In this document: piece by piece, positions 1-9,659 of the stretch
Layout of the letters: each line of letters opens with the position of its first letter
Position numbering within the stretch: position 1 is the stretch's first letter
NCBI RefSeq assembly: GCF_000834015.1
Contig: NZ_JXQI01000088.1
Span: forward strand, 93,659-157,658
Direction of reading: 5' to 3'
DNA length: 64,000 nt
DNA from: Prevotella pectinovora
GTDB taxonomy: Bacteria; Bacteroidota; Bacteroidia; Bacteroidales; Bacteroidaceae
Notes under the pieces: model-generated
Seen by the model: the letters and a program-made list of their open reading frames with translations, nothing else
Database searches by the model: none
What the model was told of the DNA's origin: nothing
Position numbers and translations under genes: made by a program

Positions 1-1117
1 TGCAGAATGCTGCGGAATACTGGCATTTCATCTTCTGGTTCACGTTGAGGTCGAGGATTCCCGCCATGCCGTTTGAGAGCATTTCAGAAATCACGTCGAG
101 GGTGTCAGACTGCAGCGATGCAGCCTTGTCGAACTTCCATCCCAGCATCATGCACGATGCCTCCTGTCCCACGATTGTGGTGTCGCGTGGCGATGTGATG
201 GGAGCCACGGGGGCGTAGGTGGGGAACGAGAGGTTGTCGCTCTTCTTCCATGATCCGAAATACTTGTCTATCTGTGCTATCACCACATCGGGGTCGAAGT
301 CGCCAGCCAGACAGATTGCCACGTTGTTTGGCACGTAGTAGCTGCGGAAGTAGTTCTTGATGTTTGTTATAGAAGGGTTCTGCAGGTGCTGCTGGGTGCC
401 GATAGTGGTCTGGGTGCCGTATGGGTGTGTGGGATAGAGCAGCTTGTGGAGCGAGTTCCAGAGCTTGTTGTTGTCCTTTGCCAGTCCTATGTTATACTCC
501 TCATACACAGCCTCGAGCTCTGTGTGGAAACCGCGTATCACCATGTTCTGGAAGCGGTCGCTCTCCACCTTGAGCCAGTTTTCCACCTCGTTTGAGGGGA
601 TGTTCTCCACATAGCATGTCACGTCGTTGCTGGTGTAGGCGTTGGTGCCTTCGGCTCCGATTGACGACATGAGCTTGTCGTATTCGTTGGGGATGAAATA
701 CTTTGCGGCAATCTGCGAAACGCTGTCGATTTCGTGGTATGCCTGCCGGCGCTGTGCCGGGTCGGTGAGCTTGCGGTAGTGCTCGTAGCGGCGCTCGATG
801 TCGTCGAGGTATGGCTTCTCCTTGGCGGCGTCTACGGTACCGAACTTTGATGTTCCCTTAAACATGAGGTGCTCCAGATAGTGTGCGAGTCCGGTGGTTT
901 CGGCAGGGTCGTTCCTGCTGCCGGTGCGCACTGCGATGTAGGTCTGGATGCGCGGTGTTTCGCTGTTCACCGAGAGATACACCTTCAGTCCGTTGTCGAG
1001 GGTGTAGATGCGGGCGTGCATAGGGTCGCCGGGCACCGCCACATACTTGTAATCTTTTGCCTGTGTGCCGATGGAAAACACGGCGAGACAGGCTACAAAC
1101 ATTGACTTTAATTTCAT
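1..1117 (-). CDS. M16 family zinc peptidase, exported, C-terminal part missing
   Basis: Reverse-strand gene that runs off the left edge; ATG at 1115-1117 and about 372 codons are visible. The N-terminus reads MKLKSMFVACLAVFSIGT, a likely signal peptide. About 80 residues in is HYLEHLMF, which carries the inverted zinc motif HxxEH of the insulinase/pitrilysin (M16) family; a downstream EAVYEEYN stretch fits the third zinc ligand. These enzymes cut peptides and are usually periplasmic in Bacteroidales. M16 proteins are often around 900 residues with two homologous halves, so much of the gene probably lies outside. The next gene (DUF4954) has the same orientation but is separated by a repeat block, so co-transcription is unlikely. 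Confidence 0.85.
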   Translation of the reverse strand, partial: MKLKSMFVACLAVFSIGTQAKDYKYVAVPGDPMHARIYTLDNGLKVYLSVNSETPRIQTYIAVRTGSRNDPAETTGLAHYLEHLMFKGTSKFGTVDAAKEKPYLDDIERRYEHYRKLTDPAQRRQAYHEIDSVSQIAAKYFIPNEYDKLMSSIGAEGTNAYTSNDVTCYVENIPSNEVENWLKVESDRFQNMVIRGFHTELEAVYEEYNIGLAKDNNKLWNSLHKLLYPTHPYGTQTTIGTQQHLQNPSITNIKNYFRSYYVPNNVAICLAGDFDPDVVIAQIDKYFGSWKKSDNLSFPTYAPVAPITSPRDTTIVGQEASCMMLGWKFDKAASLQSDTLDVISEMLSNGMAGILDLNVNQKMKCQYSAAFC

Positions 1118-1179
1118 AATATTTATTTTAGGATATAATTTGTTCTTTCTTGTTTTTTTTGTTGTTACTTTGCAACTGA

Positions 1180-1532
1180 ACTTCAGCCCCCTCTCGTTCT
1201 CAAACCCATCCTAACCTTCCCCAAGGGAAGGGACAAGTTACTCTGCCAATGAACTTCAGCCCCCTCTCGTTCTCCCCCGTAGGGGAGATGCAGGTTACTC
1301 CGAATTGTCAAAGACAGGTGGATGCAGGTTACTCTGTTACTGTCATAGACTGGTGGATGCAGGTTAGTCTTGCTTTATGACAAACCGATGACAGTCAGTC
1401 AGCCAATGGTATCTGTCCCTCCCCTACGGGGGAGGCTAGGTGGGGGCTGATGTCATTGGCAGAGTAACCAGTTCCTTCCCTTTGGGAAGGTTAGGATGGG
1501 TTAGCGGTTAGGTGGGGGCTGGTGGCAATTAG
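1180..1532. repeat. composite palindromic intergenic repeat block 1
   Basis: This fills the 470-bp gap before the M16 gene. It is a mosaic of three short hairpin modules found all over the window: CTTCCC..GGGAAGG followed by TTAGGATGGG; CTCCCC..GGGGAG flanked by CTCGTTC; and CCTCCCC..GGGGAGG followed by CTAGGTGGGGGCTG. They are joined by linkers such as CAGGTTACTC. No ORF here resembles a gene. Confidence 0.85.
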
Positions 1533-1588
1533 TCTTTTCATATATCATGATAGACTTACCAAGTCCACCCAATCTGTCCCTCTCTGAT

Positions 1589-3517
1589 TCACGAAGCCGG
1601 CTCCTCCTCTTCGAGTTTTGCCAGGAATCCGTTCAGAGTGGCATCGTCCACGTCGCCCAGTTCGTATTCGCGCTCGGCGTCGCGGCGTACCATGTCATAC
1701 CATTCGCGGCGCGCCTCATGACAGCTGTCTATCAGGCGGCGGCGGTCGTCGGCATCCATACTGTTCCATCCGTAGATGGCATCAGCGATACGCAGCGCCA
1801 GTTTCCTGTCGATGTCGGTGTCGAGACTTCCGCCGTCGTAGTAGCGGCATATCTCAGCCATGAGGTCTTCTGTGGTGTCTATGTTTCCGCTGGTGATGGC
1901 GTCCACGATGCGCATCACGCTGGCGTTGCTTATCTGCATTCCGCCGAGGTCGGCAAAGAGCGACGCTCCCCTGCTGAGCGGTCTGCCGAAGGTCTGGCTC
2001 GCCGTTGTGTCGTCAAACGAGGTGTTGTAGTCCGCCTCCTCGTCGGCCGACTTCAGATGGCGGTTGAGATATAGCTTTATGGCGAGCGTGTATAGCGATA
2101 TTCCCTTTTCGAGCGCCGACCGCTTTATCAGCGACCCGTCGGCGGTCTGATACACTTCTCTGGCCCCCTTCTGGTCGCGCAGGGCTTCGAGCGTCACCTT
2201 CGCCTCCACCACCTTGGTCATCGTTGAGGGGTTGAGCCACTCGGTGTCCACCATGCTCCGACGGCTGCCCTGCGGACGCATGTCGCGGCGTGGCCATTTT
2301 GCGGTGTCGCGGTAGGTGCCCACGGTGGCGATGTTGCGTGCCGGCACGATGTAGGTGTCGGTGCCGTCGCCGATGACGTATGAGAACGGCAGCGACGAGG
2401 TGTCGGGATGTGTGGCAATCTTGCCCATACACATCGTGAAGGCTCCGATATGTGCCGGCCATAGGATGTGGGCGCCGCTCGCCGTCTTGGCTCCGCGCTC
2501 CATGATGCCATAGTGGATGGGTCCCATCTTGTAGGCGTGGTTGCTGAAGTTGGTTGCCGAACCGGCGTTGTAGAAGGAGTACATACCTCCGATGAGCAGC
2601 GTTGACTTGTGGTGGCTCACGCTGAACGGTCCGCAGAATGCGGCGCATGCCTCTCCGTTGGCCATGTATGAGTTGGCGAAGAAGAGGCTGTCGGTGGCTG
2701 AGAATCCGTCGGTCAGCGTGGAGTTCTCGCCGATGAAGCAGTTTTTGGCTATCGCATTGTTGCTCACCGACGAGCCGAGGGTGACGATGCATCCGTCGAT
2801 TATCGCTCCGGCTCCCACAAACACGCTGTTGTCCTGTCGGCTCCACAGCGTGGTCTCGCTGATGCGCTGCGCTCCTCTCACCTCTGTCCATTGGGTTATC
2901 CAGGAGTTGGTGATTTCTATTGTGTCGGTGATGTGCACGTTGTCTTCTATCAGCGTGCGCTTCGGCATCCGGCTCATCACCTCCTCCATCACCATTCTCC
3001 TCACGGCGTCTTTAGCCTGACGTCGGGCTTCTATGGTGGCGTCGGCGTCGTCATACTGTTCGCCCAAGCATGGCGGCAGCACTGTGAGGGCTGCTATCTG
3101 GCTTGTGAGTCCGGAATAGAGCACCACGTTTCCCTCTCCCGCCTCGTTCATCACGCTGATGGTGTTTCCCTGTCCGAAGGTGGTGCCTTCGGTGGTCTGT
3201 ATCACGCTCACGTTGTTGACGATGCAGTTGTCGCCGATGTCGGCGTTGCAGATGAATGCGCTCACGTTCTCCACGAGGGTGTTGTCTCCGATGGTGGAGT
3301 TTATGATGCGTGCGTGTCGAATTCCGGTGGGCAGTTCGTATCCCATGTCCGTGGTCACGGTGTCGCTGTTAGACCCTATGCTGCATTCTCCTATGAACTG
3401 CACGTCGTAGAGCCTGTCGGCAGAGAAGTTCTCTCCCACGGTGATTTTCTGCCAGTCTTCAGCGTGGCAGCGGTTCTCTTCGAGCCGCTTTATCTCTGAT
3501 GGTGTGAGTGTGCGCAT
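1589..3517 (-). CDS. DUF4954 family protein, left-handed beta-helix
   Basis: A 642-residue protein with no signal peptide. Residues ~60-320 carry many hexapeptide-like turns (for example SIGSNS, TIGDNT, DIGDNC, FIGENS), typical of left-handed beta-helix proteins related to sugar-nucleotide acyltransferases. Overall length and sequence match the Bacteroidetes DUF4954 family, whose biochemical role is not established. The C-terminal ~200 residues are mixed alpha/beta with no motif I recognise. It starts 28 bp after the stop of hflX on the same strand, so the two are likely co-transcribed. Substrate and reaction cannot be read from the sequence. Confidence 0.85.
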   Translation of the reverse strand: MRTLTPSEIKRLEENRCHAEDWQKITVGENFSADRLYDVQFIGECSIGSNSDTVTTDMGYELPTGIRHARIINSTIGDNTLVENVSAFICNADIGDNCIVNNVSVIQTTEGTTFGQGNTISVMNEAGEGNVVLYSGLTSQIAALTVLPPCLGEQYDDADATIEARRQAKDAVRRMVMEEVMSRMPKRTLIEDNVHITDTIEITNSWITQWTEVRGAQRISETTLWSRQDNSVFVGAGAIIDGCIVTLGSSVSNNAIAKNCFIGENSTLTDGFSATDSLFFANSYMANGEACAAFCGPFSVSHHKSTLLIGGMYSFYNAGSATNFSNHAYKMGPIHYGIMERGAKTASGAHILWPAHIGAFTMCMGKIATHPDTSSLPFSYVIGDGTDTYIVPARNIATVGTYRDTAKWPRRDMRPQGSRRSMVDTEWLNPSTMTKVVEAKVTLEALRDQKGAREVYQTADGSLIKRSALEKGISLYTLAIKLYLNRHLKSADEEADYNTSFDDTTASQTFGRPLSRGASLFADLGGMQISNASVMRIVDAITSGNIDTTEDLMAEICRYYDGGSLDTDIDRKLALRIADAIYGWNSMDADDRRRLIDSCHEARREWYDMVRRDAEREYELGDVDDATLNGFLAKLEEEEPAS

Positions 3518-3545
3518 GATGTGTGTGTGGTGTATGGGGTTCTTT

Positions 3546-4808
3546 TTAATTTTGTTCTTCCTCGCTGTAGTCCTGATACAGGAAGTCGTTGTAAGGGTAT
3601 TTCTGCACGTGCAGCTCTCTCACTCTCTTGTATATCACGTCTCTCATCTCCTGAATGTTTATCTTCTCGCGTGCCGAGATGAAGAGGCAGTCGTCTCCCA
3701 TCTTCGCCATCCAGGTCTTCTTCAGGTCGTCGAGGGTCATGTTCTCCTTTGTGGCAGGCGTGAGGTCGTCGGCCTCTTTTTCCACCCATGTGTATGCGTC
3801 TATCTTGTTGAAGATTATCATCGACGGCTTGTCGGCGCATCCCAGGTCGGCGAGAGTCTTGTCCACCACCTTTATCTGCTCCTCGAAGTCGGGGTGGCTG
3901 ATGTCCACCACATGCAGCAGCAGGTCGGCCTCGCGCACCTCGTCGAGGGTGCTCTTGAAGGAGTCAACGAGGTCTGTGGGCAGCTTGCGTATGAATCCCA
4001 CGGTGTCGGCGAGCAGGAACGGCAGGTTCTCCACCACCACTTTTCTCACCGTGGTGTCGAGTGTGGCGAAGAGTTTGTTCTCTGCAAACACCTCGCTCTT
4101 CGACATGAGGTTCATGAGCGTAGACTTTCCCACGTTGGTATATCCCACGAGTGCCACGCGGATGAGGCGGCCGCGGTTTTTGCGCTGTGTGGTCTTCTGC
4201 TTGTCAATCTCGGCGAGTCGCTCCTTGAGCAGCGACATACGCTGCAGGATGATTCGGCGGTCCATCTCGAGCTGCGTCTCACCCGGTCCGCGCAGTCCCA
4301 CGCTTCCCTTTCCGCCTCCCGAACCAGATCCTCCTCCCTGTCGTTCGAGGTGGGTCCATAGTCGCTGCAGTCGTGGCAGCATGTAGCGGTATTGCGCCAG
4401 CTCCACCTGCGTCTTGGCGTTGGCGGTCTGTGCGCGCATGGCGAAGATGTCGAGGATGAGGGATGTGCGGTCGAGGATTTTCACCTTCAGCTCGTTTTCG
4501 ATGTTGCGAATCTGCTTTGCCGAGAGCTCATCGTCGAATATCACCATACCGATTTCTCTCTCTGCGTCTTCCTCGTCGAGTATATATTGCTTTATCTCCT
4601 CGAGCTTTCCCTTGCCCACGTATGTAGTCTGGTTGGGACCGTTCACTCTCTGCGTGAATCTCTTCACGGTGACGGCGCCGGCGGTGTCGGCAAGGAATTC
4701 CAGTTCGTCGAGATACTCCTTGGTCTTGGCCTCGTCCTGTTCCTTCGTGATGAGTCCCACGAGTACGGCTGTTTCGGCCTTGACTTCTGATATTACGAAT
4801 TCTTTCAT
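3546..4808 (-). CDS. hflX: GTPase HflX
   Basis: A 420-residue ribosome-associated GTPase of the Obg-HflX superfamily; characterised homologues split stalled or stressed ribosomes. An N-terminal HflX domain (YVGKGKLEEI at ~63, FDDELS at ~91) is followed by a glycine-rich linker and the family signature GLRGPGETQLEMDRR at ~171-185. The G domain follows: G1 GYTNVGKST (222-230), G3 DTVGF, G4 FNKID. The length is normal and no key residue is missing. It is first in an apparent two-gene unit with the DUF4954 gene. A reverse-strand -7 box lies about 50 bp upstream. Confidence 0.97.
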   Translation of the reverse strand: MKEFVISEVKAETAVLVGLITKEQDEAKTKEYLDELEFLADTAGAVTVKRFTQRVNGPNQTTYVGKGKLEEIKQYILDEEDAEREIGMVIFDDELSAKQIRNIENELKVKILDRTSLILDIFAMRAQTANAKTQVELAQYRYMLPRLQRLWTHLERQGGGSGSGGGKGSVGLRGPGETQLEMDRRIILQRMSLLKERLAEIDKQKTTQRKNRGRLIRVALVGYTNVGKSTLMNLMSKSEVFAENKLFATLDTTVRKVVVENLPFLLADTVGFIRKLPTDLVDSFKSTLDEVREADLLLHVVDISHPDFEEQIKVVDKTLADLGCADKPSMIIFNKIDAYTWVEKEADDLTPATKENMTLDDLKKTWMAKMGDDCLFISAREKINIQEMRDVIYKRVRELHVQKYPYNDFLYQDYSEEEQN

Positions 4809-4855
4809 CTATGTCGTTGTCTTATGATATGCTAATATGAACAGATTATCTTATG

Positions 4856-4863
4856 CAAAGATA
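4856..4863 (-). promoter_or_regulatory. putative -7 box for hflX
   Basis: Read on the minus strand this is TATCTTTG, matching the Bacteroidetes TAnnTTTG consensus. A TTG at 4880-4882 lies 16 bp upstream, a little short of the usual 19. It would start transcription just ahead of the hflX ATG. Confidence 0.6.
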
Positions 4864-5035
4864 AACTAAAAAACTGATTCAACATATATATTATGGTGAA
4901 AAATCTCTTTTGCGACGGGCAATAGCGAATATACAACACAGATATTGTAATTGCGTGTTGTCGTTGGTACTCACAGATGTTGTTCTCTATTTGTAATTCT
5001 GTGCCGTGGGGGGAACAATAATTATTACTCCGCAT

Positions 5036-5266
5036 ACTGTCATCCAGCCCCCACCTAACCTCCCCCGAAGGGGAGGGACAGATACCATTGGCTATCTGAT
5101 TATTATCCATGGCAATTTGATTATTACCCATGGCAATCTGATTATCGGTGACTTATCATTAACTATAGTAACCTGCATTCACCAGTCTATGTCAAAGCAG
5201 AGTAACAGTCCCTCCCCTTCGGGGGAGGTTAGGTGGGGGCTGATGTTCATTGGCTGTATTCAGTAG
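5036..5266. repeat. composite palindromic repeat block 2
   Basis: One complete copy of the window's composite inverted element. A left arm CAGCCCCCACCTAACCTCCC with CGAAG loop, a conserved core (ACCATTGG...TGATTAT...GTGACTTATCATTAACTAT), and a right arm CCTCCCC..GGGGGAGG with TTAGGTGGGGGCTG. The arms can pair over roughly 35 bp. With block 3 it makes up most of the 1.15-kb gap between hflX and the fumarase gene. Confidence 0.85.
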
Positions 5267-5335
5267 CAGAGTAATCTGCCTTGGGTTTATCTTGGTTTTT
5301 GTCTTTATATAAAAGTTGTTGTTACTCAGCATATC

Positions 5336-5597
5336 GGCAACAGCCCCCACCTAACCTCAAACCCATCCTAACCTTCCCAAAGGGAAGGAACAAGTTACTT
5401 CGCATACAGATTTCAGCCCCCACCTAACCTCCCCCGAAGGGGAGGGACAGATACCATTGACTGCATGACAGTCGTTTGCAGCTGTCTGATTATCGTTTGT
5501 AGTTATCAGATTATCAATCGCTTATCAATAGCAATAGTAACTGTCCCTCCCCTTCGGGGGAGGATAGGTGGGGGCTGATGTGATTGGTTGAAATCAG
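5336..5597. repeat. composite palindromic repeat block 3
   Basis: A second copy of the same inverted element, with an added CTTCCC..GGGAAGG hairpin module at the left. The arm/core/arm order matches block 2, but the core is longer because the TGATTATCGTTTGTAGTTAT segment is complete. Confidence 0.85.
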
Positions 5598-5790
5598 AAG
5601 CAGAGTAATCCGCCTGGGGCTTATCTTGGTTTTTGTCTTAAAATCATCAGCCGATGTATTGGCTAAGACAAAGGAGTGCAGACCCACTCCCTTTACTGGC
5701 GTTGTCGGTTTTTACGGTTCAAATTACAGATGTCTCCTCATCGCATCCCCCTCAAGACCAGGCAACACAAAAATAATCTACTCCTTGTCA

Positions 5791-5820
5791 TTGCATTTCC
5801 AATCAAAAACTGTATCTTTG
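5791..5820 (+). promoter_or_regulatory. promoter of the fumarase gene
   Basis: TTG at 5791-5793, a 19-bp spacer and TATCTTTG at 5813-5820: a full match to the Bacteroidetes -33/-7 pattern. The start of transcription would be near 5827, leaving a ~130-nt GC-rich leader before the fumarase ATG. Confidence 0.8.
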
Positions 5821-5958
5821 CACGTGGTGGAAGCCTTGGCTTCCCCCGCAATACGACTGTAGCATGACGAGGCCATGCGCTCACGCCCCTATGGACAAGC
5901 CGGCGCAAGGCGGAAAAAAGAAAATCAAAGACACATAATATTATAAAAACAAAACATT

Positions 5959-7608
5959 ATGGCAACAAAACCAGATTTCAAGTATGCTCCTATGTTCCAG
6001 ATGGGCAAGGACAATACTGAATACTATCTGCTCACCAAAGAGGGTGTGTCGGTAGGAGAGTTCGAAGGAAAGAAAATCCTGAAGGTGACTAAAGAGGCGC
6101 TCACAGCCCTGGCACAGCAGTCTTTCCACGACGTGGAGTTCATGCTCCGCAGAGAGCACAACCTGCAGGTGGCCAAGATCCTCAGCGACCCGGAGGCTTC
6201 TGAAAACGACAAGTATGTGGCCCTGCAGTTCCTGCGCAACGCCGAAACGGCAGCTAAGGGAATTCTCCCGTTCTGCCAGGACACCGGTACTGCCATCATC
6301 CACGGAGAGAAGGGACAGCGCGTGTGGACAGACTTCGAGGATGAGGAGGCTCTCTCTCGCGGTGTTTACAACACCTTCACCGAGGACAACCTGCGCTACT
6401 CCCAGAACGCACCGCTCAACATGTATGACGAGGTGAACACACGCTGCAACCTGCCGGCACAGATCGACATCGAGGCTACAGAGGGCGACGAATACCGCTT
6501 CGTGTGCGTGGCAAAGGGTGGCGGTTCTGCCAACAAGACATACTTCTATCCGATGACAAAGGCCACGATACAGAACGAGGGCACACTGCTCCCATTCCTC
6601 GTGGAGAAGATGAAGAGCCTCGGAACGGCAGCTTGTCCGCCATACCACATCGCATTCGTTATTGGCGGTACATCGGCTGAGAAGAACCTGCTCACCGTGA
6701 AGCTCGCCTCTATAAAATACTACGATTCGCTGCCTACTACCGGCGACGAGACAGGACGCGCCTTCCGCGACATCGACCTGGAGAACAAACTCCTGGAGGA
6801 GGCACACAAGATCGGACTCGGTGCACAGTTCGGAGGCAAATACCTGGCTCACGACATCCGCGTGATCCGTCTGCCACGCCACGGCGCAAGCTGCCCAATC
6901 GGTATGGGAGTGAGCTGCTCGGCAGACCGCAACATCAAGGCGAAGATCAATGCCGACGGTATCTGGATCGAGAAGATGGACAGCAACCCGTCGGAGCTGA
7001 TTCCTGAGGAATACCGCAAGCCGGGCGAGGGAGCAAAGGGTATCGAGATCGACCTCGACAAGGGTATCGACGCAGTGCGCGCCGAACTCACGAAATATCC
7101 TGTCAGCACCCGCGTCAACCTGAAGGGCACCATCATCGTGGCGCGCGACATCGCACATGCCAAGCTCAAGGCGCGTCTCGACGCAGGAGAGGAGATGCCG
7201 GCATACTTCAAGGATCATCCTATCCTCTACGCCGGACCGGCAAAGACTCCGGAGGGATATCCTTGCGGATCTATGGGACCTACCACTGCCAACCGCATGG
7301 ACCCATACGTTGACGAGTTCCAGTCACACGGAGCATCGCTCGTGATGATTGCCAAGGGCAACCGCGGACAGGTGGTCACCGACGCATGCCAGAAGCACGG
7401 CGGATTCTATCTCGGCACCATCGGCGGTGTGGCTGCAGTGCTCTCACAGAGCTCTATCAAGAGCATCGAGTGTGTGGAATATCCGGAGCTGGGCATGGAG
7501 GCAATATGGAAGATCACCGTTGAGGACTTCCCTGCATTCATCCTCGTTGACGACAAGGGCAACGATTTCTTCAAGCAGCTCAAGCCTTGGTGTCCTAACT
7601 GCAAGTAA
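5959..7608 (+). CDS. fumarate hydratase, class I (iron-sulfur)
   Basis: A 549-residue class I fumarase, interconverting fumarate and malate in the cytoplasm; in anaerobic Bacteroidales it works in the reductive branch leading to fumarate and succinate. FCQDTGTA (C106), ACPPYH (C226) and the [16 protein letters not shown] stretch (C312, C320) supply the candidate 4Fe-4S cysteines; [12 protein letters not shown] lies in the C-terminal beta domain. It aligns over its whole length with single-chain fumarases, not with split alpha/beta enzymes or class II FumC. Codon use is GC-rich, as expected for a highly expressed gene. A strong promoter precedes it and the next genes are separated by a terminator-like region. 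Confidence 0.95.
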   Translation: MATKPDFKYAPMFQMGKDNTEYYLLTKEGVSVGEFEGKKILKVTKEALTALAQQSFHDVEFMLRREHNLQVAKILSDPEASENDKYVALQFLRNAETAAKGILPFCQDTGTAIIHGEKGQRVWTDFEDEEALSRGVYNTFTEDNLRYSQNAPLNMYDEVNTRCNLPAQIDIEATEGDEYRFVCVAKGGGSANKTYFYPMTKATIQNEGTLLPFLVEKMKSLGTAACPPYHIAFVIGGTSAEKNLLTVKLASIKYYDSLPTTGDETGRAFRDIDLENKLLEEAHKIGLGAQFGGKYLAHDIRVIRLPRHGASCPIGMGVSCSADRNIKAKINADGIWIEKMDSNPSELIPEEYRKPGEGAKGIEIDLDKGIDAVRAELTKYPVSTRVNLKGTIIVARDIAHAKLKARLDAGEEMPAYFKDHPILYAGPAKTPEGYPCGSMGPTTANRMDPYVDEFQSHGASLVMIAKGNRGQVVTDACQKHGGFYLGTIGGVAAVLSQSSIKSIECVEYPELGMEAIWKITVEDFPAFILVDDKGNDFFKQLKPWCPNCK

Positions 7609-7613
7609 GTTTA

Positions 7614-7645
7614 AACCCAAAACGCCCTAATGACCGATTGGGGTT
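7614..7645. repeat. end-to-end remnant of the 187-bp MITE-like element
   Basis: Only the two tips of the element remain: AACCCAAAACG joined directly to CCCTAATGACCGATTGGGG. It lies immediately next to the full copy that follows and looks like an internal deletion product. It could also fold as a hairpin and help end fumarase transcription. Confidence 0.7.
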
Positions 7646-7646
7646 A

Positions 7647-7833
7647 AACCCAAAACGGTCATTAGGCCGTTTATTGTATTTTATATTTACTGCTTGCAGT
7701 CTTTTGTTTTTTATAAGGCGTCTTTTGCTTGTTTTTAATTCGTAATAGCTCGCTATTACTCATTAAAAGCCAAACAAAATCCACTCTTCTAAAAGAACAA
7801 AATCCAGGCAAGCCCTAATGACCGATTTGGGTT
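7647..7833 (-). mobile_element. MITE-like element, copy A (reverse orientation)
   Basis: A 187-bp non-coding element with ~20-bp terminal inverted repeats (AACCCAAATCGGTCATTAGG and its complement). Internal landmarks are shared by all copies: CAAAAGACGCCTTATAAAAA, GACTGCAAGCAG, and TAATAGCGAGCTATT (here read on the minus strand). TTAA or TTAAA flanks the ends. There is no ORF or transposase, so it would depend on an enzyme encoded elsewhere. It sits in the fumarase 3' region. Confidence 0.8.
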
Positions 7834-7852
7834 AAAACAAAGGCATTATAAT

Positions 7853-7902
7853 AATCCGGCAGAAACGTTGACCTGCGTGTCGCGTTCCTGCCGGATTTTT
7901 TC
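7853..7902. terminator. rho-independent terminator
   Basis: AATCCGGCAG (7853-7862) pairs with CTGCCGGATT, with an extra GAA/TTC pairing inside, and is followed by a T run at 7896-7901. It would stop plus-strand transcription arriving from the fumarase gene. Confidence 0.75.
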
Positions 7903-7908
7903 GTCCGT

Positions 7909-8073
7909 TTCCTCACGAAATGTGAGAGAAACCTATTGCATTCCCTCATAAAATGTGTATATTTGCAGCGTTATTCCCTCACGAAATGTGTATGAAACGG
8001 CATTTGTTCCCTCACGAAATGTGTGAGTAATGGTGTTCGTTCCCTCACGAAATGTGTATGGAATGATGCTTGA
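7909..8073. repeat. 33-bp tandem repeat, 5 units
   Basis: Five units of exactly 33 bp, each with CCTCACGAAATGTGTATG at its front (CCTCA at 7911, 7944, 7977, 8010, 8043) and a variable second half. Because 33 is divisible by three, the reverse strand reads as an 11-residue repeat (YTFREGTN...), which I take as a by-product. The array ends ~65 bp before the ATG of the following ATPase gene. Confidence 0.9.
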
Positions 8074-8138
8074 ATAGTTGCTAAGTGCTTGAGACTTAGT
8101 ATGTTCAGTATGTTTATTGTGGATTAAAAGTATAAGGT

Positions 8139-9431
8139 ATGGAAAGGACGGCAATCAAAGCGCTTCAGGAATGGAAGGCAAAGGCATATCGTAAACCTCT
8201 TATAGTGGAGGGGGCGCGACAGGTGGGAAAGACCTGGCTCGTGAAGGAGTTTGCACACCGAAACTACAGGCAGCTGGCTTATGTCAACTTTGAGGAGATG
8301 AAGATATTGCGCAATCTCTTTGAACAGGATTTCGATATTCCGAGGATTCTCACGGCTATAGGTGCCGTGACGGGTGTGACGTGCAGTGAGGGCGACACGC
8401 TGATTTTCCTCGATGAGATACAGGCTGCTCCGCATGCCGTCACTTCGCTGAAATATTTTGCAGAGAATGCTCCCGGATATCATGTTATCGCTGCCGGATC
8501 GCTGCTCGGGATAGAGCTGCATCGCGGAGAGTCGTTCCCCGTGGGAAAAGTGGATTTCCTCACCCTTCATCCGATGAGCTTCGTGGAGTTCGTGATGGCG
8601 ATGGGAGAGGAGAACCTGTCGGAAGTGCTGATGGCCGGCGACTGGAATATGATGGCGATGCTCTCGCCCAAGTTTCAGGAGCTGCTCAGGTATTATTACT
8701 TTGTAGGCGGGATGCCCGAGGCGGTGTTGAGCTTCAGTCGCAACCGGGACTGGAAGGAGGTGAGGGCGCTGCAAACGGCGATACTCAGCAGTTATCAGAG
8801 GGATATGTCGAAGCATGCCCCTTCAGAAATTGTGCCGCGCATCGTGGACTTGTGGAAATCGCTTCCGGCACAGTTGAGCAAGGAGAACAGGAAGTTTGTG
8901 TATGGAGTAGTGCGAGAGGGGGCAAGGGCGCGTGAGTATGAGATAGCCCTGCAGTGGCTTCAGGATGCCGGACTGATATACAAGGTGTGTAACGTGAAGG
9001 CTCCCCGGTTGCCGCTTGTGAGTTATGAAGACAGGGCGGCGTTCAAGATTTTCGTGCTCGATGTGGGGCTGCTTGGCGCCATGTCCAGTCTGAAGCCCAC
9101 TACTATAGTGGCTGGCAACAGTATCTTCACCGAATTCAAGGGAGCGCTGACCGAACAGTATGTGTTCCAGCAGCTCATCCTCAGATACTCGCCATATTAT
9201 TATTCAAAGGCAGCCAGCACACAGGAGATAGACTTCCTGCTTCAGGATGACGAAGATGCCATCGTGCCGCTGGAGGTAAAGGCAGAAACGAACGTCAGGG
9301 CGAAAAGCCTGCGCCAGTTCGTTGCCGACAATCAGTCGCCCAAGGCATTCCGCATCTCGATGAACGACTACAAGGAGGAGGAATGGGTCACCAATGTTCC
9401 TCTGTATGCCGTGGATGGATTCGTGTTTTAG
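8139..9431 (+). CDS. AAA_14 ATPase with DUF4143 nuclease-like C-terminus
   Basis: A 430-residue single-gene unit. Walker A is GARQVGKTW (~26-34) and Walker B LIFLDEIQ (~88-95). The C-terminal half has the DUF4143 pattern, including EIDFLL...PLEVKAE (~365-385), which supplies the D...ExK of a PD-(D/E)XK-like fold. Such ATPase-DUF4143 proteins are very common in Bacteroidetes; they are suspected of toxin or defence-like roles but remain uncharacterised. No partner gene is adjacent. A 33-bp minisatellite lies upstream and a degenerate 15-16-bp array downstream. Confidence 0.85.
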   Translation: MERTAIKALQEWKAKAYRKPLIVEGARQVGKTWLVKEFAHRNYRQLAYVNFEEMKILRNLFEQDFDIPRILTAIGAVTGVTCSEGDTLIFLDEIQAAPHAVTSLKYFAENAPGYHVIAAGSLLGIELHRGESFPVGKVDFLTLHPMSFVEFVMAMGEENLSEVLMAGDWNMMAMLSPKFQELLRYYYFVGGMPEAVLSFSRNRDWKEVRALQTAILSSYQRDMSKHAPSEIVPRIVDLWKSLPAQLSKENRKFVYGVVREGARAREYEIALQWLQDAGLIYKVCNVKAPRLPLVSYEDRAAFKIFVLDVGLLGAMSSLKPTTIVAGNSIFTEFKGALTEQYVFQQLILRYSPYYYSKAASTQEIDFLLQDDEDAIVPLEVKAETNVRAKSLRQFVADNQSPKAFRISMNDYKEEEWVTNVPLYAVDGFVF

Positions 9432-9503
9432 TGACGGATGGAACAGGCGGTTATAGTCTTGATTGCCGATAGGGGAAATAGCCTGATGAACGACATTTAT
9501 TTC

Positions 9504-9586
9504 ACGTTACAATATTTTCCGATACAATATTATCCGTTGCAATATTATCCGATGCAATAATTTCCCGTTGCAATATTTTCCGATAC
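9504..9586. repeat. 15-16-bp AT-rich tandem repeat
   Basis: About five and a half units of CGTTGCAATATTATC / CGATACAATATTTTC, alternating CGTT and CGAT starts so the higher-order period is ~31 bp. Sits between two convergent genes, just ahead of the terminator. Confidence 0.8.
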
Positions 9587-9589
9587 AAA

Positions 9590-9628
9590 AAAAATAGAGA
9601 CCACCTCTTGTTGATGGCCTCTATTTTT
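9590..9628. terminator. bidirectional terminator
   Basis: AAAAATAGAG (9590-9599) pairs with CTCTATTTTT (9619-9628), extended inward by ACC/GGC pairing. With A and T runs on both sides it can serve the plus-strand ATPase gene and the minus-strand pnuC-type gene that converge here. Confidence 0.8.
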
Positions 9629-9659
9629 ATTCAGTTATATGTTGTCCGGTCGGCGGTTG

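Noticed and set aside
5941..7218. 425-residue minus-strand ORF
   Set aside because: It is antisense to the fumarase gene, which has full-length family likeness and a promoter; GC-rich codon use keeps the opposite frame open.
7933..8154. 73-residue minus-strand ORF with YTFREGTN repeats
   Set aside because: By-product of the other 33-bp array; overlaps the start of the ATPase gene.
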